Shown here in pieces: positions 52,744 to 61,393 of a DNA stretch of 64,000 nucleotides; the stretch's first letter is position 1; the number at the start of each line of letters is the position of its first letter. The stretch lies in NCBI RefSeq assembly GCF_900114765.1, contig NZ_FOUD01000010.1, positions 89,273-153,272 on the forward strand, in the 5' to 3' direction. The DNA comes from Halopseudomonas pachastrellae. Its GTDB lineage: Bacteria; Pseudomonadota; Gammaproteobacteria; Pseudomonadales; Pseudomonadaceae. The position numbers and the translations under genes were made by a program. A model generated the notes under the pieces. The model was not told the origin of the DNA. It did no database searches and saw nothing but the letters and a program-made list of their open reading frames with translations.

Positions 52744-53767
52744 GCAGATCGACCTTGACCATAACCGACATGCCCGGGCGAATCAGGCCTGCCAGCGGAT
52801 TGTCCTCATCAATCACCAGCTTGACCGGAATACGCTGCACGACCTTGGTAAAGTTGCCGGTCGCATTGTCCGGCGGCAGCAGGCTGAACTGCGCGCCCGA
52901 GGCCGGGAACAGGCTCTGCAGCGTGCCGGTCACCGGCTGATCGGGAAAGGTATCGAACACCAGTTCGGCTTTCAGCCCTTCGTGCATGCGGCTGATCTGG
53001 GTTTCCTTGAAGTTGGCCTTGATCCACAGCTCGGTGTCGGGCACTACTGCCAGCAGGTTGCTGCCGGAGGATACGTTCTGACCGATACGCACGTTGCGCT
53101 GGCCGATACGCCCGGCTACCGGGGCGCGGATCTCGGTACGCTCCAGATCCAGTTTTGCTTGCTGTACCGCCGCTTCGGCTACCTGAATCTGCGCGTCCAG
53201 GCGGGCGATATCGGCAGCCAGCGTCTCTTTGGCCAGCTGCTGCGTCTGGCGATCAGCCTGCGCCTTGTTGACTTGCGCGCGGGCCACTTCCAGTTGTGCA
53301 CGGTAATTGCTTAGCTGTTCTTCAGAGGCGTAGCCGGACTGGCGCAGTGGGGTGATGCGTCTGATGTCGAGTTCGATGCGGCGTTGCTCAGCCGTACTGG
53401 CGTCAACATTCGCGGCGGCGGCGGCGATGAGACTGTCCTGCTGGACCAGGCGTGATTGCGCCTGTTGATGCTCGGCGCGGCGGGTAGCGAGGTTGGCGTT
53501 GGCTTCAGCCAGGGTGATCTCGAAGTCGCGTGCATCGAGGCGCACCAGGAGATCACCGGCGACGACGGCCTGGTTATCTTCGACAAGGACTTCGGTAACC
53601 TGCGCCGATAGCCGGCTGGAGACATAGGTAATATCGCCCTGAACGTAAGCGTTATCGGTTTCTTCAAAGTAACGACCGACCAGCCACCAGTGCGCGAAGG
53701 CGGCAGCCCCAACGGTGGCGCAGATCAGTAGAAAGACGAACAGACGGGCTCTAACTCGGGCAGACAT
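52736..53767 (-). CDS. EmrA-like periplasmic adaptor of MFS efflux pump
   Basis: A 343-residue HlyD-type adaptor. N-terminal TM helix (about 10-27), first lipoyl half with N-A-Y-V-Q-G-D-I-T-Y-V, a coiled coil between about 75 and 185, second lipoyl half R-I-G-Q-R-N-V-R-I-G-Q-N-V, and the beta-barrel. ATG 53767 (M-S-A-R-V-R-A-R-L) is preferred because GAGA lies 8 bases upstream; ATG 53779 has no ribosome site. It is divergent from the LysR gene, with a nested inverted repeat between them. Confidence 0.92.
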   Translation of the reverse strand: MSARVRARLFVFLLICATVGAAAFAHWWLVGRYFEETDNAYVQGDITYVSSRLSAQVTEVLVEDNQAVVAGDLLVRLDARDFEITLAEANANLATRRAEHQQAQSRLVQQDSLIAAAAANVDASTAEQRRIELDIRRITPLRQSGYASEEQLSNYRAQLEVARAQVNKAQADRQTQQLAKETLAADIARLDAQIQVAEAAVQQAKLDLERTEIRAPVAGRIGQRNVRIGQNVSSGSNLLAVVPDTELWIKANFKETQISRMHEGLKAELVFDTFPDQPVTGTLQSLFPASGAQFSLLPPDNATGNFTKVVQRIPVKLVIDEDNPLAGLIRPGMSVMVKVDLRD

Positions 53768-53803
53768 ACCATTTCTCATTTATTGTTCTGGCTGCACTCT
53801 ATC

Positions 53804-53865
53804 ACTGTTCCCTACAGCGCCGGAGGCGCTAGAATCTGGAAACTTTGTTGCAGTCAGGGAACAGT
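53804..53865. promoter_or_regulatory. Nested inverted repeats, likely LysR operator
   Basis: ACTGTTCCCT (53804-53813) and AGGGAACAGT (53856-53865) form a perfect 10-bp inverted repeat. Between them lies AGCGCC-GGA-GGCGCT (53816-53830). Both sit in the short region shared by the emrA-like gene and the divergent LysR gene. Confidence 0.6.
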
Positions 53866-53869
53866 ATCT

Positions 53870-54772
53870 ATGGGTTTGGATGATGCGCTGATTTTTACGC
53901 GAGTCGTTGAATGCCACAGCTTTACCAGTGCCGCCGCCACCTTGGGCATGCAAAAGTCCACAGTCAGTCGACGTATTGCCCAGCTTGAGGAGCGCCTTGG
54001 TGTGCGTCTGCTCAATCGCACCACGCGCAAGTTGCGTCTGACCGAGGTGGGGCAGGCTTACTACGAACGCTGCCGGCAGATCATGCAGGAGTTTTCCGAG
54101 GCCGAGCAGGCCATCATGCAGTTGCAGCGCGAGCCCACGGGGTTGCTGCGGGTCAGTTCGCCAATCGAATTTGGCCAGCTGTTTTTGGGTGGAGTGGTGG
54201 GCGAATTCATGCGCAGCTACCCAGCCATTCAGGTGGAAGTTGAGCTGACCACGCGCACGGTGGACCCGGTCGAGGAGGGGGTTGACGTCGTCATCCATCT
54301 CGGTCGCCCGCAGGACTCCAGCCTGGTGGCGCGACGGCTGATGACCAGTCCGCGTCAGCTTTATGCTAGCCCCGACTATATCCAGCGCTATGGTATGCCG
54401 CAGGCGCCCGACGAATTGACTGGCCATCGCTGCATTCATGCGCTGGTCGACGGCGCACGCAAATGGCGTTTTGACCAGCCCGCCGCCAGCGTGCCGATCA
54501 ATCCGGTGCTGGTGGTCAATAACATTACCTTTGCACGAGAAGCCGCGCTGGCGGGCGTTGGTATCATCAACGTGCCGGCGTTTATCGCCGAGCCCTGTGT
54601 TGAAGCCGGTACCCTGGTGCGGGTGCTGGAAGGCACCGAGCTGCCGTCCAGCGAGCTGTACGCGCTGTACCCGTCACGCCGTTTTCAGGCCATGAAGGTC
54701 AAAGCCTTTATCGACTTTGTTATCGAGCAACTGCATCTGCGCTCGTCGAGTCATATAGAGGTCGAGGCGTAA
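53870..54772 (+). CDS. LysR-family regulator divergent from efflux pump
   Basis: A 300-residue LTTR. HTH at about 17-57 (S-F-T-S-A-A-A-T-L-G-M-Q-K-S-T-V-S-R-R) and a PBP-like effector domain of the CrgA/DsdC-type group. The ATG at 53870 has AGGGAA 8 bases upstream, itself part of the inverted repeat, so binding of the regulator would also occlude its own translation start. Position suggests control of the divergent pump genes; the inducer is unknown. Confidence 0.9.
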   Translation: MGLDDALIFTRVVECHSFTSAAATLGMQKSTVSRRIAQLEERLGVRLLNRTTRKLRLTEVGQAYYERCRQIMQEFSEAEQAIMQLQREPTGLLRVSSPIEFGQLFLGGVVGEFMRSYPAIQVEVELTTRTVDPVEEGVDVVIHLGRPQDSSLVARRLMTSPRQLYASPDYIQRYGMPQAPDELTGHRCIHALVDGARKWRFDQPAASVPINPVLVVNNITFAREAALAGVGIINVPAFIAEPCVEAGTLVRVLEGTELPSSELYALYPSRRFQAMKVKAFIDFVIEQLHLRSSSHIEVEA

Positions 54773-54841
54773 GCCCTGATAAAATCCGCCGTTATCCTGT
54801 AGTCAGTCCCGCGTTGTCGGGACGCCAGATCGAGAGAGTCC

Positions 54842-56317
54842 ATGACTGTTCGTACCCGCATTGCGCCTTCCCCAACCGGTGACCCGCACGTTGGCACCGC
54901 CTACATTGCGCTGTTCAACCAGTGCTTTGCCCGCCAGCACGGCGGCCAGTTCATTCTGCGTATCGAAGATACCGACCAGGTACGCTCCAGCGCTGCGTCG
55001 GAAAAGCAGATTCTCGACTCGCTGCGCTGGCTCGGGCTGGAATGGGATGAAGGTCCGGACGTTGGCGGCCCGCACGGCCCGTACCGTCAAAGTGAGCGTA
55101 GCGCGATCTATCATGAGCACAGCGAAGCGCTGATCGAAAAAGGCCACGCCTTCCGTTGCTTCTGCTCCAGCGAGCGCCTGGATGCGCTGCGCGCCGAACA
55201 GATGGCCAACAAGCAAACCCCCGGCTATGACGGCCATTGTCTGCATTTGAGCGCCGACGAGGTGAGTGCGCGCGTTGCAGTAGGTGAGCCGCATGTTGTG
55301 CGTATGAAGGTGCCGAGTGAAGGCATCTGCAAGGTGCAGGACATGCTGCGTGGCGAGATCGACATCCCTTGGGAGCAGGTCGACATGCAGGTGCTGATGA
55401 AGGCTGATGGTTTGCCGACCTATCACCTGGCCAACGTGGTAGATGACCATCTGATGGGGATTACCCACGTACTGCGTGGCGAAGAGTGGATCAACTCCGC
55501 GCCCAAGCATATTCTGCTGTATCAATACTTCGGCTGGGACATGCCCGCGCTGTGCCACATGCCGCTGCTGCGCAACCCGGACAAGAGCAAGCTGTCCAAG
55601 CGCAAGAACCCGACCAGCATCACCTTCTACGAGCGCATGGGCTATTTGCCCGAGGCGCTACTGAACTATCTCGGCCGTATGGGCTGGTCCATGCCGGATG
55701 AGCGCGAAAAGTTCACCCTGGCCGAAATGGTCGAGCACTTCGACATTCAGCGCGTTTCGCTGGGTGGGCCGATCTTCGATATCGAAAAACTGTCGTGGCT
55801 GAACGGGCAGTGGATTCGCGAGCTGTCAGAAGACCAGTTCGCTGCCGCCGTGCAGCAGTGGGCGCTGAATCCGGCCTACCTCAAGCCGATGATCTCGCTC
55901 GCGCAGACCCGGGTGGAAACCTTCAGCGACCTGCCGAAGCTGCTGGGCTTTTTCATGGCCGGTAAGGTCGACCCGGCACCGGAGCTGTTCGCCCACAAGA
56001 AGCTGGACGCTGACGGCGTGCGTAAGGCCCTGCAGTTGCTGCTGTGGAAGCTGGAAGCGCTGCGCGATTGGGACAAGGACAACATCACCGCCGTGATTCA
56101 AGCCGTGGCTGCCTACATGGAGCTGAAACTGCGCGACCTGATGCCGCTGCTGTTCCCGGCTATCACCGGTCAAGCCAGCTCTGTATCGGTGCTGGACGCC
56201 ATGGCACACCTGGGCCCAGACCTCACCCGCTACCGCCTGCGCCAAACCGTCGAACTGCTGGGCGGCACCTCGAAGAAAGAGAACAAGGCGTGGCAGAAGG
56301 AACTGGAGAGCATCTGA
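54842..56317 (+). CDS. gltX: Glutamyl-tRNA synthetase
   Basis: Class I aminoacyl-tRNA synthetase, 491 residues, charging tRNA-Glu. The HIGH-equivalent [11 protein letters not shown] (8-18) and the KMSKS-equivalent K-L-S-K-R (250-254) are intact, and the C-terminal anticodon-binding helical domain is full length. ATG 54842 is preceded by GAGAG about 5 bases upstream. A repeat-rich region and a tRNA operon that includes tRNA-Glu follow. Confidence 0.97.
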   Translation: MTVRTRIAPSPTGDPHVGTAYIALFNQCFARQHGGQFILRIEDTDQVRSSAASEKQILDSLRWLGLEWDEGPDVGGPHGPYRQSERSAIYHEHSEALIEKGHAFRCFCSSERLDALRAEQMANKQTPGYDGHCLHLSADEVSARVAVGEPHVVRMKVPSEGICKVQDMLRGEIDIPWEQVDMQVLMKADGLPTYHLANVVDDHLMGITHVLRGEEWINSAPKHILLYQYFGWDMPALCHMPLLRNPDKSKLSKRKNPTSITFYERMGYLPEALLNYLGRMGWSMPDEREKFTLAEMVEHFDIQRVSLGGPIFDIEKLSWLNGQWIRELSEDQFAAAVQQWALNPAYLKPMISLAQTRVETFSDLPKLLGFFMAGKVDPAPELFAHKKLDADGVRKALQLLLWKLEALRDWDKDNITAVIQAVAAYMELKLRDLMPLLFPAITGQASSVSVLDAMAHLGPDLTRYRLRQTVELLGGTSKKENKAWQKELESI

Positions 56318-56475
56318 AGCCTCAAGCCTCAAGCCTCAAGCGGCAAGCTAGAAGCAGAAGCGGCGCGGGGTTCGACCCTTGCGCCGCGATTCGCCGCCAC
56401 CCCAATCAGCTTGCGGCTTATCGCTTGCCGCTTGTGGCTGCTTTACCCATCAGCTTGCGGCTTACAGCTTGAAGC
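56318..56475. repeat. AAGC/GCTT-rich repeat patch with a 44-bp tandem repeat
   Basis: It begins with three copies of AAGCCTC, then AAGCGGCAAGCT. From 56405 an imperfect 44-bp unit starting ATCAGCTTGCGGCTTA occurs twice (56405 and 56449). The left and right arms are largely complementary (AAGCGGCAAGC versus GCTTGCCGCTT), so the RNA could fold back. Similar GCTT-rich repeats are scattered in Pseudomonas-like genomes. No coding frame is supported. Confidence 0.7.
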
Positions 56476-56520
56476 TTGTGGCTGTGTTTTAGATAAGTTG
56501 CTGTTTTGCGTAAATTTCTG

Positions 56521-56549
56521 TTGACAGGTCAGAGCGTCAATCTTAATAT
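56521..56549 (+). promoter_or_regulatory. Strong sigma70 promoter of the tRNA operon
   Basis: TTGACA, exactly 17 bases, TAATAT, then the GC-rich discriminator GCGCACC. A near-consensus promoter of stable-RNA type, 19 bases before the first tRNA. The GC-rich discriminator is typical of stringent control. Confidence 0.85.
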
Positions 56550-56567
56550 GCGCACCGTCGTTGAGAC

Positions 56568-56643
56568 GGGGCTATAGCTCAGCTGGGAGAGCGCCTGCAT
56601 GGCATGCAGGAGGTCAGCGGTTCGATCCCGCTTAGCTCCACCA
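56568..56643 (+). tRNA. tRNA-Ala (GGC)
   Basis: 76 bases with acceptor stem GGGGCTA/TAGCTCC, encoded CCA end, T-loop TTCGATC and the anticodon loop ATGGCAT between CCTGC and GCAGG. Anticodon GGC reads GCC and GCT codons. Identical to the copy at 56839. Confidence 0.97.
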
Positions 56644-56721
56644 AGTTTTTTGGTCGACGGTCGCGTTGACCTGTTTTCTACACTGCTGAACAGATTCCAG
56701 CCTGTTCAGAGAAGGGATTGC

Positions 56722-56797
56722 GTCCCCTTCGTCTAGTGGCCTAGGACACCGCCCTTTCACGGCGGTAACAGGGGTTCGAGTCCCCTAGGGGACGCCA
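56722..56797 (+). tRNA. tRNA-Glu (TTC)
   Basis: 76 bases with acceptor stem GTCCCCT/AGGGGAC, anticodon loop CTTTCAC between CCGCC and GGCGG (anticodon TTC), T-loop TTCGAGT and encoded CCA. It lies in the middle of the three-gene tRNA operon. Confidence 0.97.
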
Positions 56798-56838
56798 TTT
56801 TTACCGATGCACGCAAGTGTGTCAGGGTCGCAAGACCT

Positions 56839-56914
56839 GGGGCTATAGCTCAGCTGGGAGAGCGCCTGCATGGCATGCAGGAGGTCAGCGGTTCGATCCC
56901 GCTTAGCTCCACCA
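56839..56914 (+). tRNA. tRNA-Ala (GGC), second copy
   Basis: Base-for-base the same 76 nucleotides as the first tRNA-Ala of the operon, with CCA encoded. It is followed immediately by the operon terminator. Confidence 0.97.
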
Positions 56915-56918
56915 TTTC

Positions 56919-56951
56919 AAAAGCCGACATCTCTGATGTCGGCTTTTTTTT
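56919..56951 (+). terminator. Intrinsic terminator of tRNA operon (also faces ldcA)
   Basis: AAAAGCCGACAT-CTCTG-ATGTCGGCTTTT with an eight-T run on the plus strand and A-run giving U on the minus strand, so it can stop both the tRNA operon and the convergent decarboxylase gene. Confidence 0.95.
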
Positions 56952-56978
56952 GCCCGCGATTTGGCGGGGCTGGTTCGG

Positions 56979-59222
56979 CTATTCCACCAAACAGTCGACC
57001 CGCCAGCGGCGCTCACCGTCGATAAGGTCGTTGCGCAGGCCGTGTATGTCGTTGCCAAAGCCCGGAAAGCGCGTTTCCAGGTCGATAGCGGCGTCCAGGT
57101 AGGCGGCAATCACATTGTCGTCAGGAAAGCGCTCTCCGGGCATGATAACCGGTATGCCGGGCGGGTAGGGCACCAGCATGACCGCACTCATGCGTCCGCT
57201 CAGTGCGTCCACCGGCACCGACTCGACGTGCCCGCGCACCATCTGCTGATAGGCGTCGGCGGGGCGCAGGTGCATCTGGGGCAGTTCGGTGTACATGTCG
57301 CGCTGCAGGCGCACCAGCGAGTGCTGCTTGTAGCAGCGGTGCAGCTGCTCGCCCAAATCGCATAAACCAAGGCCGGCATACGGCGCTTGCCCGGCGATAT
57401 CGGGCAGGGTGCTCTCCAGTGGTGCGTTCAGGTCGTAGAGTCGCTTGAACTCGCGCAGCTCCGACAGGAGGGTGCTCCATTTGCCCTTGGTGATGCCCAG
57501 CGAGAAAAGGATCAGAAAGGAATACAGGCCGGTTTTTTCTACAACCAGTCCGCGGTTGGCCAGAAAGCGTGTGACCAGGGCGGCGGGGATGCCGCTTTTT
57601 GCCAGGCGGCCTTTCTCCTCAACGCCCGGCGTCAGCAGGCTGACCTTGATCGGGTCCAGCAGGGCGTAGTTGTCGGCCATGGGGCCAAAGCCGTGCCAGT
57701 CGGCGCGATGCTCAAGGGTCCAGTCTCCGCTTTGCAGGTTGTCGCTGTCGAGGGCTTCCTCCGGCTCCCAGACATCAAACCACCACTGATCATCATCGAG
57801 TTGCTCGGCGCTCTGCTGCATGGCTCGGCGGAACGAGAGGGCCTCGTCCAGCGTTTCCTGTACCAGAGACTCACCGGCCGGGCCGGCCATCATACCGGTG
57901 GCTACGTCAATGGAAGCGATCATGCCGTAGTGCGGGGAAGTAGAGGTATGCATCATGTACGCCTCGTTGAAGCGCTCATGGTCGAGCTGCTGATCGGCGC
58001 TGTCGCGGGCCAGGATGATCGAGGCTTGGGATAGTGCGGCCAGTACCTTGTGCGGGGACTGGGTCGCGAACAGCAGCGGGTGACCGCTGGCGCGCGGACG
58101 GCTGCGGCTCATGCCATGCCGCCCGTGGTAGAACGGGTGAAAAGCCGCGTAGCCAAACCAGGCTTCGTCAAAGTGCAGCACCTCGACCCGATCCTGCAGT
58201 TGCTCGACGATCATGTCGGTGTTGTAGCAAAGACCGTCGTAAGTCGAGTTGGTCAGCACGGCCAGACGGATGCGGGGCGCATCTCGGCCTTCGAGCAAAG
58301 GGTGGTTGGCGATCTGTTCGGCCAGTTGCGCGCCGCTGAAGCGCTCGTGAGCAATCGGGCCGATGATGCCGTAGTCGTTGCGTGAGCCTGTCAGGTAAAT
58401 GGGGATGGCGCCGGTCATGATGATCGCGTGCAGGATCGACTTGTGGCAGTTGCGATCGACCAGCACCAGGTCATCACGGGTGACGTAGGCGTGCCAGATC
58501 ACCTTGTTTGCCGTCGAGGTGCCGTTGACCACGTAGAAGCTGTGATCGGCGCCAAATACCCGGGCGGTGTTGTGCTCTGCCTCGGCTACCGGGCCCGTGT
58601 GATCGAGCAGCGAGCCTAGCCCCGGTACCGATACCGAGAGATCGGAGCGCAGGGTGTTCTCGCCAAAGAAGTCGTGGAAGGCGCGGCCCACAGGGCTCTT
58701 GCGAAAGGCGACGCCGCCGCCGTGGCCCGGAGAGTGCCAGGAGTAGCTGGCGCGTCCGGTGTAATCGAGCAGCGCCTTGAAAAATGGCGGCAGCAGCTGG
58801 GCCAGGTAGCTGCGTGCAGTGCGTGCTATCTGGCCGGCTATAAACGGCAGGGTGTCCTCGAACAGGTAAATGATGCCGCGAATCTGGTGTAGTTCGCGCA
58901 GTGCCGAAAGCAACTCAGGGTCAATGCTTTGCCGGGTGCTCAGCGCCATGATGGGCAGCTCCGGAGAGCGGCTGTGGGCCGCGCTGAACAGCGCTTCAAC
59001 CTCCTGCAGGTCGGGCACCGCCTCCGGCGTAAAGAGAATGCAGGAGAGTCCGCGATGGGCTTCTGCGATGAGGCGGCCTTCTTCCAGATGTTCTGCGCCC
59101 AGTACTTCAAACCCGTCGTCATCCAGCGCTTGGAACAGCGCTTCAAGTTGGCGCCCGGCAACGTTGTTCTGGCCGATGGCCGGGTGAATGAGCAGGATCG
59201 GAAAATTCAGCTGCTTGAACAT
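56979..59222 (-). CDS. ldcA: Lysine/arginine decarboxylase (Orn/Lys/Arg fold I), LdcA-like
   Basis: A 747-residue PLP-dependent decarboxylase with an N-terminal response-regulator-like wing (1-130), the PLP core and a C-terminal domain. The PLP lysine is K392 in A-T-Q-S-P-H-K, with D352 in H-F-D-E-A-W-F-G-Y-A holding the pyridine nitrogen. W-H-S-P-G-H-G-G-G near 162-170 is also a family mark. In P. aeruginosa this family member (LdcA) decarboxylates lysine to cadaverine under arginine control; arginine as substrate is an alternative. The ATG at 59222 leaves 144 bases to the divergent thioesterase gene. Confidence 0.9.
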   Translation of the reverse strand: MFKQLNFPILLIHPAIGQNNVAGRQLEALFQALDDDGFEVLGAEHLEEGRLIAEAHRGLSCILFTPEAVPDLQEVEALFSAAHSRSPELPIMALSTRQSIDPELLSALRELHQIRGIIYLFEDTLPFIAGQIARTARSYLAQLLPPFFKALLDYTGRASYSWHSPGHGGGVAFRKSPVGRAFHDFFGENTLRSDLSVSVPGLGSLLDHTGPVAEAEHNTARVFGADHSFYVVNGTSTANKVIWHAYVTRDDLVLVDRNCHKSILHAIIMTGAIPIYLTGSRNDYGIIGPIAHERFSGAQLAEQIANHPLLEGRDAPRIRLAVLTNSTYDGLCYNTDMIVEQLQDRVEVLHFDEAWFGYAAFHPFYHGRHGMSRSRPRASGHPLLFATQSPHKVLAALSQASIILARDSADQQLDHERFNEAYMMHTSTSPHYGMIASIDVATGMMAGPAGESLVQETLDEALSFRRAMQQSAEQLDDDQWWFDVWEPEEALDSDNLQSGDWTLEHRADWHGFGPMADNYALLDPIKVSLLTPGVEEKGRLAKSGIPAALVTRFLANRGLVVEKTGLYSFLILFSLGITKGKWSTLLSELREFKRLYDLNAPLESTLPDIAGQAPYAGLGLCDLGEQLHRCYKQHSLVRLQRDMYTELPQMHLRPADAYQQMVRGHVESVPVDALSGRMSAVMLVPYPPGIPVIMPGERFPDDNVIAAYLDAAIDLETRFPGFGNDIHGLRNDLIDGERRWRVDCLVE

Positions 59223-59366
59223 GGCAGGGCCTCTTTGGCGATGATGTACCCCAGACTACGCCACGCGCGGCCGCTTTGCATGGCTCTGCTGCGCATTCTT
59301 GACGTGTCTTTGTAGTACCATCGGGCATCACATTGCGGTGAATCTGTTTTTGGGGAGATGTATTTC

Positions 59367-59813
59367 GTGAGCTGGGATCTGCCAACGCCTTTCACTCTGC
59401 CGATCCTGGTCGGTGCGGACGATATCGATGAACTAGGGCATGCCAACAATGCGGTGTATGTGCGCTGGCTTGAGCGCTGCGCCTGGCAGCACTCGCAGTC
59501 GCTCGGGCTGGGGCTGGCCGAGTACCGTGAGCTGGACCGTGCCATGGCAGTGCTGCGCCATGAGATCGACTATCTGGCGTCGGCCTACGAAGGTGATGAG
59601 CTGGAAATGGCGACCTGGATTTTCAGTTGGGATCGCAAGCTGCGCATGACTCGGCATTTTCAGCTGGTGCGCAAGTCGGACGGGGCTACCCTGTTGCGGG
59701 CGCGCACGACCTTTGTCTGCATCGAATTGTCGACCGGTCGGCCGAAGCGTATGCCTGAAGCCTTTATCGAAGGCTACCGCGTAGGCATGACCGAGGCGCC
59801 GGAAGGATTCTGA
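59367..59813 (+). CDS. Hotdog-fold acyl-CoA thioesterase (YbgC/4HBT-like)
   Basis: A 148-residue thioesterase of the YbgC/4-hydroxybenzoyl-CoA thioesterase group. The active-site strand is D-I-D-E-L-G-H-A-N-N-A-V-Y-V-R-W-L-E (D/H/N/Y pattern), followed by the H-E-I-D-Y-L-A-S-A segment. GTG 59367 is chosen because GGGGAG lies 9 bases upstream; an ATG at 59358 touches the ribosome site directly and is a poor start. Substrate unknown. Confidence 0.87.
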   Translation: MSWDLPTPFTLPILVGADDIDELGHANNAVYVRWLERCAWQHSQSLGLGLAEYRELDRAMAVLRHEIDYLASAYEGDELEMATWIFSWDRKLRMTRHFQLVRKSDGATLLRARTTFVCIELSTGRPKRMPEAFIEGYRVGMTEAPEGF

Positions 59814-59817
59814 AAAC

Positions 59818-59840
59818 GCCCGGCGCAGTGCGCGCCGGGC
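59818..59840. terminator. Hairpin between thioesterase and ppnP
   Basis: GCCCGGCGC-AGTGC-GCGCCGGGC, 9-bp perfect stem between convergent stops. The minus strand continues into GTTTTC, giving a weak T-run for ppnP. Confidence 0.65.
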
Positions 59841-59847
59841 TGAGCAC

Positions 59848-60129
59848 TCAGCGGTACTCGCACAGGTAGGCGGTATCGCGCTCTACCTTCAAATTGAGGC
59901 GGCTGTTGGCCGGTACGGTGAACTGGTCGCCGGCGTTGTAGGTATTCCACTCGTCGCTGTCCGGCAGCTTGACGATCAGTGCACCGTTGATGACGTGCAT
60001 GATTTCCAGCTGGCTGGTGCCGAACTCGTATTCGCCCGCGGCCATGACGCCTACGGTAGCGGCGCCTTCAGGTTGCTTGAAGGCAATGGAAGCAACCTGA
60101 CCGTCGAAATACTGATTTACCTGGAACAC
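59848..60129 (-). CDS. ppnP: Pyrimidine/purine nucleoside phosphorylase PpnP (YaiE)
   Basis: A 93-residue cupin-like protein (DUF1255/PpnP), which cleaves nucleosides to bases and ribose 1-phosphate. It opens [12 protein letters not shown] and has [20 protein letters not shown] and P-D-S-D-E-W, all as in YaiE. Length is exact. The short gap to the next divergent gene would have to hold both promoters. Confidence 0.93.
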   Translation of the reverse strand: MFQVNQYFDGQVASIAFKQPEGAATVGVMAAGEYEFGTSQLEIMHVINGALIVKLPDSDEWNTYNAGDQFTVPANSRLNLKVERDTAYLCEYR

Positions 60130-60254
60130 GGGCGATACTCCTGAACATGAAAAGGGCGCTCATTATGCCGAGCGCCGCTGGGGCGGGCAATTGCTCGCAG
60201 TACGCACTATTGAGGCAGATCGCGCGAGGCGATCAGGGTCAGAGGAGAAGCGGT

Positions 60255-61127
60255 ATGGCGAACGTCGCATTTATCGGGCTAGGCGTGATGGGATATCCCA
60301 TGGCAGGCCATCTGCAGCGGGCCGGCCATCAGGTAACCGTCTACAACCGCACGGCCGCCAAGGCAGCGAGCTGGGTTGAGAGCTACGGCGGGCAGTCGGC
60401 GGCTACCCCTGCCGAGGCGGCGCGCGGTCAGGATGTGGTGTTGCTGTGCGTGGGCAACGATGATGACCTGCGCGAAGTGGTTTGTGGTGAGCAGGGTGTT
60501 TTGGCTGGTGCGCACAACGGCATGGTATTGGTTGACCATACAACGGCTTCTGCCGGCGTGGCGCGGGAGTTGTCTGCTTTGGCGGCTGAGCAGGGTGTCG
60601 GCTTTATGGATGCGCCTGTCTCCGGTGGACAGGCGGGCGCAGAAAACGGCCAGCTGACCATTATGGCGGGTGGCGATGAGGCGGTGTTTGATCTGGTCAG
60701 GCCAATCCTGAGCAGCTATTCGCGCATGCTGCGACTCATGGGGCCGGTCGGCAGCGGCCAACTGACCAAAATGGTCAATCAGATCTGCATTGGCGGGTTG
60801 CTGCAGGGGTTGTCGGAGGCGATGCATTTTGCCCAGCAGGCAGGCCTTGATGGTGATGCGGTGGTGTCGGTTATCAGCAAGGGGGCAGCGCAGTCCTGGC
60901 AAATGGAAAATCGCTACCGCAGCATGCTCGATGGCGAGTTTGACTTTGGCTTTGCGGTTGACTGGATGCGCAAGGATCTGTCGATTGTGCTGGAAGAGGC
61001 CGGGCGCAACGGTGCTCGCTTGCCGGTAACCGCGCTGGTCGACCAGTTCTACGCCGATGTACAGGCGATGGGCGGTGGCCGCTGGGATACCTCCAGCCTG
61101 ATTGCGCGCCTGCAGCGCGATAGCTGA
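60255..61127 (+). CDS. 3-hydroxyisobutyrate dehydrogenase-family oxidoreductase
   Basis: A 290-residue NAD(P)-dependent beta-hydroxyacid dehydrogenase. N-terminal [13 protein letters not shown] (Rossmann GxGxxG), the substrate motif [11 protein letters not shown], and the catalytic lysine in Q-L-T-K-M-V-N-Q. Closest in look to tartronate semialdehyde reductase/GarR or glyoxylate reductase types, but the substrate cannot be fixed. The ATG at 60255 has GAGGAG 7-8 bases upstream; a longer frame from 60147 lacks homology. Its stop overlaps the ykgJ-type start (TGATG). Confidence 0.9.
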   Translation: MANVAFIGLGVMGYPMAGHLQRAGHQVTVYNRTAAKAASWVESYGGQSAATPAEAARGQDVVLLCVGNDDDLREVVCGEQGVLAGAHNGMVLVDHTTASAGVARELSALAAEQGVGFMDAPVSGGQAGAENGQLTIMAGGDEAVFDLVRPILSSYSRMLRLMGPVGSGQLTKMVNQICIGGLLQGLSEAMHFAQQAGLDGDAVVSVISKGAAQSWQMENRYRSMLDGEFDFGFAVDWMRKDLSIVLEEAGRNGARLPVTALVDQFYADVQAMGGGRWDTSSLIARLQRDS

Positions 61128-61393
61128 TGGAATGCCGCGCCCAGTGCGGCGCCTGTTGCACGGCGCCCTCCATCAGCTCGCCTATTCCCGGCATGCCGGG
61201 CGGCAAGCCGGCAGGCGTGCCCTGTGTGCAGTTGTTGGCGGATATGCGCTGCGCGATCTTCGGTTCGCCGGAGCGGCCCGCCGTGTGCGCGGGCTTTCTG
61301 CCGGAGGAGTCAGTGTGCGGTCAGTCGCGTGCGGATGCGTTACGCATCATCGGCTGGCTGGAGTCCGAAACCGGCGTTGGCACAGCCTGCTGA
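61127..61393 (+). CDS. YkgJ-family cysteine-cluster protein
   Basis: An 88-residue protein with the CxxxCxxCC-type cluster at the start (C3, C7, C10, C11) and further cysteines at 33, 42, 54, 64 and 88, as in the YkgJ/UPF0153 zinc- or iron-sulfur-binding family. The start overlaps the dehydrogenase stop (TGATG), so translation is coupled. The last 73 bases overlap the 3' end of the oppositely oriented EamA gene. Function of the family is not known. Confidence 0.85.
   Translation: MECRAQCGACCTAPSISSPIPGMPGGKPAGVPCVQLLADMRCAIFGSPERPAVCAGFLPEESVCGQSRADALRIIGWLESETGVGTAC

Noticed and set aside
56318..56475. Possible CRISPR array in the repeat patch
   Set aside because: Repeats are short, imperfect, directly abutting and lack unique spacers of constant size; no cas genes in the window.
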